Below, piece after piece: positions 41,626 through 47,029 of a DNA stretch of 47,029 nt. The first letter of the stretch is position 1. Each line of letters begins with the position of its first letter. The notes under the pieces were generated by a model. It worked only from the letters and a program-made list of their open reading frames with translations, ran no database searches and was not told the DNA's origin. This DNA is from Desulfuromonas sp. TF (lineage in GTDB: Bacteria; Desulfobacterota; Desulfuromonadia; Desulfuromonadales; ATBO01): assembly GCF_000472285.1 (NCBI RefSeq), contig NZ_KI421417.1, positions 1-47,029 on the forward strand, read 5' to 3'. The position numbers and the translations under genes were made by a program.

Positions 41626-42132
41626 TCAGCTCTCTCCGGTGATTTTTTGGATCTGCTTGATCAGGTCCCGGGCGGACAGAAGGCTGCCGTCCCGGCGGAC
41701 GTTGAAACTCCCGTCGATGAGGAGCACCCGGGGAATCAGGTAGACATTGTAGGCCTTATGGACGCTGCCGTCGTCCAGAAGGGCAACGAAAGGAACCTGG
41801 AGGTCTTCACCTTCAAGGTATTCGCGGACCATCTTTTCGGAATCCTGCAGAAAAACGTCGACTACAACCACGTTTCTGGCAGCCAGGAATTTGCCGGCTT
41901 CCTTTATTTCCTCCGTCTGCTGGCGGCAGGTCGGGCACCACGTGGTAGCCAGCTTCAGAAGGATAATCTGCCCCTTATAATCTGAAAGCCGGACCTTTTT
42001 TCCTTCAAGTGTTTTGAGCTCGAAATCCGGGGCGGGCGCTCCCGCCTCGATCGCGGCGACGGGGCTGAAGAAAAAAAGAACAATCAAGAAGGATAGGGAA
42101 ACGGTCAGGAATGGTGCCAACAACCTTTTCAT
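41626..42132 (-). CDS. TlpA-like periplasmic thioredoxin-fold protein
   Basis: The 168-residue protein has a signal segment (residues 1-27) and a TlpA/ResA-type thioredoxin domain. The latter has PAPDFELKTLEGKKVRLSDYKG, split as PAPDFELKT and VRLSDYKG, and the active site TWCPTCRQQ (CPTC). A cis-Pro segment YLIPRVLLID follows. GGAGGG precedes ATG 42132. It would reduce or exchange disulfides in the periplasm, for example in cytochrome c maturation. No cytochrome genes are next to it. It stands alone between the mce gene and the AT-rich gap. Confidence 0.87.
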   Translation of the reverse strand: MKRLLAPFLTVSLSFLIVLFFFSPVAAIEAGAPAPDFELKTLEGKKVRLSDYKGQIILLKLATTWCPTCRQQTEEIKEAGKFLAARNVVVVDVFLQDSEKMVREYLEGEDLQVPFVALLDDGSVHKAYNVYLIPRVLLIDGSFNVRRDGSLLSARDLIKQIQKITGES

Positions 42133-42397
42133 GTGGAACCCTCCAGAAAAAGGTGAAAGACCATGGTGCTTGTCTTTCAGTGTAGGCAATCTCACCCCAT
42201 CCGTCAATCGATTAAGCGCCGCCCTGTTTTAAAATTCTAACCTAAAGTACAATTCTTCAAAACACCCTGTCAAGGCAAAAAAATGAATCTTTACCGATTC
42301 TTGTTCAGTCAGGGAGCTACCGAATTCACCCCATGATGAGCAGTGCTTGATTCATGGGTTTGTCCTGAGGCCTGCGGCCTGCAACGAGCTCTTCTCA

Positions 42398-42805
42398 TTA
42401 TTCTCCGGACTGGCACAATTCGGTCAGAACCCCCCCGGTGTCCTTCGGATGGAGAAAAGCGATGAGGGTGCCATGGGCTCCGCGGCGAGGGTTTTGATCG
42501 ATCAATTTTACTCCGGCGGAACGTAGTTCCGAAAGAGCTCCTTTGAGATCGGCCACTTCATAAGCGACATGATGTGTTCCCTCCCCGTTTTTCTCCAGGA
42601 ATTTGAACACCGGTGAATCAGGCGATGTCGGCTCAAGCAGCTCTATGCGGCTCTCGCCCACGGTCAGAAAAGCGACCCGCACCTTCTGCTCGGCCACTTC
42701 CTCGCTCCCTTCATAAGCCATGCCGAGAACGTCCCGGTAAAAAGGGACGGAAGCTTCGATGTTCTTTACGGCAACGCCGATATGGTTGATCTTTTTCGAC
42801 AGCAT
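42398..42805 (-). CDS. mce: Methylmalonyl-CoA epimerase
   Basis: The 135-residue protein has the vicinal-oxygen-chelate fold with HIGVAVKNIEASVPFYRDVLG, VRVAFLTVGESRIELLEP and GTHHVAYEV. A C-terminal GVLTEL has the metal-binding glutamate. It interconverts (S)- and (R)-methylmalonyl-CoA. AGGAGG precedes ATG 42805. It is the last gene of the mutase operon, 55 nt after meaB, which fits the propionyl-CoA to succinyl-CoA route. Confidence 0.94.
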   Translation of the reverse strand: MLSKKINHIGVAVKNIEASVPFYRDVLGMAYEGSEEVAEQKVRVAFLTVGESRIELLEPTSPDSPVFKFLEKNGEGTHHVAYEVADLKGALSELRSAGVKLIDQNPRRGAHGTLIAFLHPKDTGGVLTELCQSGE

Positions 42806-42860
42806 GAAACCTCCTCATAAACCTGTTGGGCGTCAAAAGATTTGACAAATAACCTCTTTT

Positions 42861-43838
42861 TTAATGTCGCTTGAAGACCTCCAGCAGCCGCCTCGCCGCC
42901 GCGCTGGGAGTAGTGATGCCCTCGGCCACGGCTTGTTGCACCTGGTTGATCAGCGCCTCAACATTCTTGTCGCGCATGAAGAGGTCCTTTAGATCATCCA
43001 ACAGCAGAGTCCACATCCAGTCGGTAGCCTGCAGGCGGCGCTTGCGCTCGAATTCGCCTTCCCTTCCCATTGCCTCCCGAAAAGAGAGTATCGTCTTCCA
43101 GGCTTCTTCAATACCGGTATGGTTCAAGGCGCTGCAGAGGAGGACAGGCACCTGCCAGTTGGGGCTTCTGGGCTTGAGCAGGTGCAGGGCGTTGAGGTAC
43201 TGACGGCGCGCCAGCTCGGCTCGGGAGCGATTTTCTCCTTCGGATTTGTTGATGAGGATGGCGTCGGCGATCTCCATGACCCCCTTTTTGATCCCCTGCA
43301 GTTCATCGCCGGCTCCCGGCAACTGGAGAAGAAGAAAGAAATCGACCATGGAGGCGACGGTTATCTCCGACTGACCGACCCCCACGGTTTCGACGATGAC
43401 AACGTCGTAGCCGGCCGCTTCGCAGACCAGCATGGTTTCCCGGGTCTTGCGGGCAACCCCGCCGAGGGTGGAGCCCGCGGGGGACGGTCGGATAAAGGCG
43501 CTGGGGTGGCGGGACAGGTGCTCCATGCGCGTTTTATCGCCAAGAATGCTCCCCCCGGAGAGCTGGGAGCTGGGATCGACGGCGAGGACGGCGACCTTGT
43601 GTCCCTGAGCTGTCAGGTGCAGGCCCAAGGCTTCGATGAAGGTGCTCTTGCCGGCGCCGGGAACACCGGAGATGCCGATGCGGATGGAATTGCCGGTGGC
43701 CGGCAGAAGCTCATCCAGGAGGGTTGTAGCCGCCACTGAATGGTCGAGGTTGCGGCTCTCGATCAGGGTGATGGCCTTGGCCAAGGCGCGGAGCCGGCCC
43801 TTTTTGACCCCTTCGGCGATTTCGTGGAGTTTGATCAA
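42861..43838 (-). CDS. meaB: Methylmalonyl-CoA mutase-associated GTPase
   Basis: The 325-residue G3E-family protein has Walker A GVPGAGKST and VLAVDPSSQLSGGSILGDKTRM, the latter split here by its VDPSS and GDKTRM parts. VIVETVGVGQSE and the INKSEG guanine-recognition stretch follow. It protects and reloads the B12 cofactor of methylmalonyl-CoA mutase. The start is TTG 43838 with an AGG about nine bases ahead; no ATG is nearby, and the family N-terminus agrees. It follows the mutase gene by 30 nt. Confidence 0.93.
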   Translation of the reverse strand: MIKLHEIAEGVKKGRLRALAKAITLIESRNLDHSVAATTLLDELLPATGNSIRIGISGVPGAGKSTFIEALGLHLTAQGHKVAVLAVDPSSQLSGGSILGDKTRMEHLSRHPSAFIRPSPAGSTLGGVARKTRETMLVCEAAGYDVVIVETVGVGQSEITVASMVDFFLLLQLPGAGDELQGIKKGVMEIADAILINKSEGENRSRAELARRQYLNALHLLKPRSPNWQVPVLLCSALNHTGIEEAWKTILSFREAMGREGEFERKRRLQATDWMWTLLLDDLKDLFMRDKNVEALINQVQQAVAEGITTPSAAARRLLEVFKRH

Positions 43839-43868
43839 AAGCGGAAACCTGAATTAAAAGAGGAATGC

Positions 43869-46016
43869 CTATTTCCTCTTCTCCTCGATCGCATCGAGGG
43901 TCTCGGCGGCGGAGGCGGTAATCGGCGTTCCGGGACCGAAGATGCGGGCGGCGCCGGCGGTGGTGAGAGCCTCGTAATCCTGTCTGGGAATGACTCCGCC
44001 GCAAACGATGACAATGTCTTCGGCGCCGAGTTTATTGAGCTCGGCCGCCAGCTGCGGCACCAGGGTCTTGTGCCCGGCGGCGAGGCTGGAGACGCCGACC
44101 ACGTGCACGTCGTTTTCCACCGCCATTTTTGCTGCCTCCTCAGGTGTCTGGAAGAGAGGACCCACATCGACGTCGAATCCGATGTCGGCATAGGCGGTGG
44201 CCACGACCTTGGCTCCGCGATCATGGCCGTCCTGGCCCATCTTGGCAATGAGAATGCGCGGCCGGCGGCCCTCGGCGGCGGCAAAGTCATCGATCCGCTT
44301 TTTCAGGGCGGCGAAGTTCTGATCATTTTCGACCACGGATCCGTAGGCTCCCGATACAAGTTTGATTTCGGCCCGGTGGCGCCCGAAGATTTTTTCCATG
44401 GCATCGGAAATCTCACCTACCGACGCCCGCCGACGAGCTGCTTCTACACAGAGTCCGAGGAGGTTTTCCTCTTTATTCTCGCACGCGTGGGTTATGGCGG
44501 CAAGCGCTTCCCTGCAGGTTGCTTCGTCGCGCTCGGCACGGATCTTTTTCAGACGGGCGATCTGACCTTCGCGTACGGCGGTGTTGTCGATGTCGAGGAC
44601 CTCGATGGGATCCTCCTTGGCCAGACGGTATTTGTTGACGCCGACGATGACGTCGCGCCCAGAGTCGATGGCCGCCTGTTTTTTGGCAGCGGACTCTTCG
44701 ATGCGCAGCTTCGGCATTCCTGATTCGATGGCTTTGGTCATGCCGCCGAGCTCTTCGATCTCATCCAGGATTTTTTGTGCCTCGTCGATAAGCTCCTTGG
44801 TCAGCGCTTCCACATAATACGAGCCTCCCAGAGGGTCGGCGACCTTGGTGACCCCGGATTCTTCCTGGATGATCAACTGAGTGTTGCGGGCGATGCGGGC
44901 CGAGTGGTCGGTAGGAAGGGCGATCGCCTCATCGAGGGCGTTGGTGTGAAGGGATTGGGTACCGCCGAGTACCGCCGCCAGAGCCTCGAGGGTGGTGCGG
45001 ATGACGTTGTTGTAGGGGTCCTGCTCGGTAAGGCTCCAGCCCGAGGTCTGGCAGTGGGTGCGCAACATGAGCGATTTGGAATTTTTGGGATTGAACCGGC
45101 TCATCATCTCGGCCCACAGGAAGCGGGCGGCCCGCAGCTTGGCAGCCTCCATGAAGAAGTTCATGCCGATGGCGAAGAAAAAGGAAAGCCGAGGTGCGAA
45201 GGCATCGATATCGAGCCCCTTGGCCAGCGCGGCGCGCACGTATTCAAGGCCGTCCGCCAGGGTGAAGGCCAGCTCCAGGGCATTGTTGGCGCCAGCCTCC
45301 TGGATATGATAGCCGGAGATGGAAATCGAGTTGAAGCGAGGCATGTGCCTGCTGGTGTATTCGATGATGTCGGAGATAATCCGCATCGAAGGCTCGGGCG
45401 GATAGATGTAGGTGTTGCGGACCATGAATTCCTTGAGGATGTCGTTCTGGATCGTCCCGGCAAGCTGCTCCCGGGAGACGCCCTGTTCCTCGGCGGCGAC
45501 GATGTACATGGCCAGGATAGGCAGCACCGCCCCGTTCATGGTCATGGAGACGGAAACCTTGTCCAATGGGATCTCGTCAAAGAGAATCTTCATGTCCTCG
45601 ATGGAGTCAATAGCCACGCCCGCCTTTCCGACATCGCCCACAACGCGGGGATGATCCGAATCGTACCCCCGATGGGTGGCGAGATCGAAGGCGACGGAGA
45701 GTCCCTGCTGGCCTCCGGCCAGGTTGCGCTTGTAGAAGGCGTTGGACTCTTCGGCAGTGGAGAAACCGGCGTACTGGCGAACCGTCCATGGCCGACCGGC
45801 ATACATGGAGGCCATCGGACCTCGGACGAACGGCGCGAAGCCGGGGAGTGTATCTGTGGTCTCCAGATTCTCGGTATCCTCCCGGGTATAAAGGGGCTTG
45901 ACCCGGATCCCCTCGGGAGTGTCCCACATCAGCCGGGAAATGTCCTCGGCCTTGATCTCCTTGACGACCTTCGCCTCCCATTCAGACAGGGATTTTTTCT
46001 CGAAAAATTTTGTCAT
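43869..46016 (-). CDS. Methylmalonyl-CoA mutase
   Basis: The protein of about 715 residues is a single-chain mutase (the fused alpha form). The N-terminal TIM barrel with [18 protein letters not shown] and [25 protein letters not shown], read by their RQYAGF and GGTQSLHTN parts, binds acyl-CoA. The C-terminal B12 domain (about 580-715) has the base-off motif DGHDRG and VCGGVIP. It converts (R)-methylmalonyl-CoA to succinyl-CoA. ATG 46016 is preferred over ATG 46022, because AGGA is nine bases before it. It follows the regulator gene by about 120 nt. Confidence 0.94.
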   Translation of the reverse strand: MTKFFEKKSLSEWEAKVVKEIKAEDISRLMWDTPEGIRVKPLYTREDTENLETTDTLPGFAPFVRGPMASMYAGRPWTVRQYAGFSTAEESNAFYKRNLAGGQQGLSVAFDLATHRGYDSDHPRVVGDVGKAGVAIDSIEDMKILFDEIPLDKVSVSMTMNGAVLPILAMYIVAAEEQGVSREQLAGTIQNDILKEFMVRNTYIYPPEPSMRIISDIIEYTSRHMPRFNSISISGYHIQEAGANNALELAFTLADGLEYVRAALAKGLDIDAFAPRLSFFFAIGMNFFMEAAKLRAARFLWAEMMSRFNPKNSKSLMLRTHCQTSGWSLTEQDPYNNVIRTTLEALAAVLGGTQSLHTNALDEAIALPTDHSARIARNTQLIIQEESGVTKVADPLGGSYYVEALTKELIDEAQKILDEIEELGGMTKAIESGMPKLRIEESAAKKQAAIDSGRDVIVGVNKYRLAKEDPIEVLDIDNTAVREGQIARLKKIRAERDEATCREALAAITHACENKEENLLGLCVEAARRRASVGEISDAMEKIFGRHRAEIKLVSGAYGSVVENDQNFAALKKRIDDFAAAEGRRPRILIAKMGQDGHDRGAKVVATAYADIGFDVDVGPLFQTPEEAAKMAVENDVHVVGVSSLAAGHKTLVPQLAAELNKLGAEDIVIVCGGVIPRQDYEALTTAGAARIFGPGTPITASAAETLDAIEEKRK

Positions 46017-46136
46017 GATCATTGATCCTCGTTGCTGGTTGTTACCTTATGTCAGGAAAATAATAGAATTATTGGCCGAGATACCAGGCGAACTGGTGGC
46101 AACAGACTCATTGAGCCTGGAATCCGGGCGGCCGGC

Positions 46137-46697
46137 TTACCGGGTGACCACGGCAAGGACCTGGACCTCGCTTCCGTCGTAGGAAAGAAGCCGGTGCTTG
46201 AGAGAGGAGTCGAAGTAGACCGCATCCCCTTCCTCAAGAGTCAGGCGTTCGTCTTCGAGAATGACTTCGGCCTTTCCTTTGAGAATAAGCAGGAATTCCT
46301 CACCTTCGTGATTATAGAGGGTTTCCTCGCCAGCCCTTTCGGACACGGTGAGTAGAAAAGGTTCCATTTTCTTGTTGCGCTTGCGGAAGGAAAGAGCTTC
46401 GTAGGTGTACCCATGCCCGGTTCCCGCCTTGGAGATTACCCGGCTTACAACACGCCGTTCGCCCTTTTTGACGATCTCGTACCGGCGCTGCTCTTCCTCT
46501 TCCTCAAAGAAAAGCCCCATCTTGACATCGAAGAAGCGCGCGATTTTGGAGAGGGTGGCGATAGGAGGAGAAACGTTGTTGTTCTCTATCTGGGAGATCA
46601 GCGCGGGAGAGAATCCGGTTTCCCGGGCCACGTCCTGCAAAGTCAATTTTCTGGCCTTGCGAAGTTTTTTAATTTTGGAGCCGATATTGTAATCCAT
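46137..46697 (-). CDS. XRE-family regulator with C-terminal cupin domain
   Basis: The 186-residue protein has a Cro/C1-type helix-turn-helix at residues 9-62 (RKLTLQDVARETGFSPALISQIEN in part, with TLQDVA and SPALISQIE). It has an acidic linker FEEEEEQRR and a cupin sensor (about 110-185, with HEGEEFLLILKGKAEVIL and GDAVYFDSSLKHRL). It is just upstream of, and in line with, the mutase operon, so it is the likely regulator of propionate/odd-chain oxidation. The ligand might be an acyl-CoA or an organic acid. Its promoter contains repeated TTTTCG. Confidence 0.87.
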   Translation of the reverse strand: MDYNIGSKIKKLRKARKLTLQDVARETGFSPALISQIENNNVSPPIATLSKIARFFDVKMGLFFEEEEEQRRYEIVKKGERRVVSRVISKAGTGHGYTYEALSFRKRNKKMEPFLLTVSERAGEETLYNHEGEEFLLILKGKAEVILEDERLTLEEGDAVYFDSSLKHRLLSYDGSEVQVLAVVTR

Positions 46698-47029
46698 GCA
46701 GATTCCGTTTCGAAAATAAAAAATAGTTTTATTTCACCCCGATATACCGAAAATGGTCGAAAATGTCAACAAAACTTTTTACTGATGGTAAAACACCTTT
46801 ATCCTGAGTAAACGATTTCCCCTGAACCTGATTCACAACTGTCCAATTTCCGCCGAAATGGGCCAATTTTGAACATAATAAAATTTTTTATGACAAGAGA
46901 AAAGAAAAACCGTTGTTTTGTTATGTTTCTTCACCGACATTGGGTCTCAAAACTGGTGGCGCCGGCTGTCTCAGCCCTCCCGGAGTGATGCCTTCGCAAA
47001 AGCTCAGATGGCTGAGCAAAAATCCCGCC
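46698..47029. other. 332-nt gene-free right edge with promoter and hairpins
   Basis: It contains the XRE promoter and, in the last 70 bases, two small stem-loops (GGCTG/CAGCC at 46964-46976 and GCTCAG/CTGAGC at 47002-47017). No coding frame is supported. The stem-loops may belong to the leader of a gene beyond the window. Confidence 0.5.
46741..46769 (-). promoter_or_regulatory. Promoter of the XRE-cupin/mutase operon
   Basis: On the minus strand TTGACA (46769-46764) and TATATC (46746-46741) are 17 bases apart. TTTTCG occurs twice within the spacer and again 28 bases downstream, close to the start codon. These repeats are candidate operator half-sites for the XRE protein itself. Confidence 0.65.

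Noticed and set aside
46023-46136. Possible small gene between the XRE and mutase genes
   Set aside because: No start with ribosome binding site and no frame longer than a few dozen codons on the operon strand. It looks like a leader segment.
1-47029. CRISPR arrays, tRNA/rRNA genes, insertion sequences
   Set aside because: I looked for regularly spaced repeats, cloverleaf ends, rRNA core sequences and transposase motifs and saw none.

Overview
The window reads as chromosome from a Desulfuromonas/Geobacter-like member of the Desulfobacterota (Deltaproteobacteria in older usage). This is an inference from gene content: a b-type EMO (ETF:menaquinone oxidoreductase) next to etfBA, a complete anaerobic-style fatty-acid and propionate oxidation toolkit, a lysine-2,3-aminomutase/acetyltransferase pair for an osmolyte, and many outer-membrane and Fe-S proteins. 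The osmolyte genes hint at a marine or salty habitat. I see no rRNA, tRNA, transposase, phage gene or CRISPR array. The window starts inside prmA and ends in non-coding DNA.

Left part (1-11011): mostly single genes and pairs. These are prmA (partial), a PEP-synthase regulator (ppsR), an OmpR-type response regulator with its sensor kinase, an RNase Z-like hydrolase, a lipoprotein Cu/Zn superoxide dismutase, a tiny entericidin-like lipoprotein, a cupin, a lone receiver protein, a NapH/NosR-like membrane ferredoxin, a probable GAF-domain remnant, and a TauE/SafE exporter divergent from a sigma-54 activator. The exporter has a recognisable -24/-12 promoter.

Centre (11109-31727): a fatty-acid oxidation island. 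Operon 1 (minus strand) is acyl-CoA dehydrogenase, EMO, etfB, etfA. It diverges from a MerR-family regulator. Operon 2 (minus strand, nine genes) is fadD, fadN, fadA, fadE, an MBL hydrolase, a dienoyl-CoA reductase (fadH type), a periplasmic chalcone-isomerase-fold protein, an enoyl-CoA hydratase and a polyferredoxin-like protein. fadL follows with its own promoter. The acd, fadD and fadL promoters all have the form TTGAC(T/G)-N17-(-10), with a near-identical ACGTAAA-centred dyad inside the spacer. A fourth copy overlaps the ribosome binding site of the merR gene. I read this as one MerR regulon covering uptake (FadL), activation (FadD), beta-oxidation and electron transfer to menaquinone (ETF/EMO).

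Right part (32195-46769): a MarR regulator followed by ablA-ablB (N-acetyl-beta-lysine synthesis), a BioD-like/DRTGG ATPase, small orphan proteins, a His/Tyr-rich secreted protein, an FG-GAP lipid-export-type periplasmic protein, an outer-membrane porin, a small CPxC lipoprotein, a TlpA-like thioredoxin, and a propionate operon: XRE-cupin regulator, methylmalonyl-CoA mutase, meaB and methylmalonyl-CoA epimerase. The last operon would feed propionyl-CoA from odd-chain fatty acids into the TCA cycle, complementing the centre of the window.

Intergenic junctions, above all those inside operon 2, carry an unusual variety of palindromic or tandem repeats. Two of them belong to the same family as elements elsewhere in the window.
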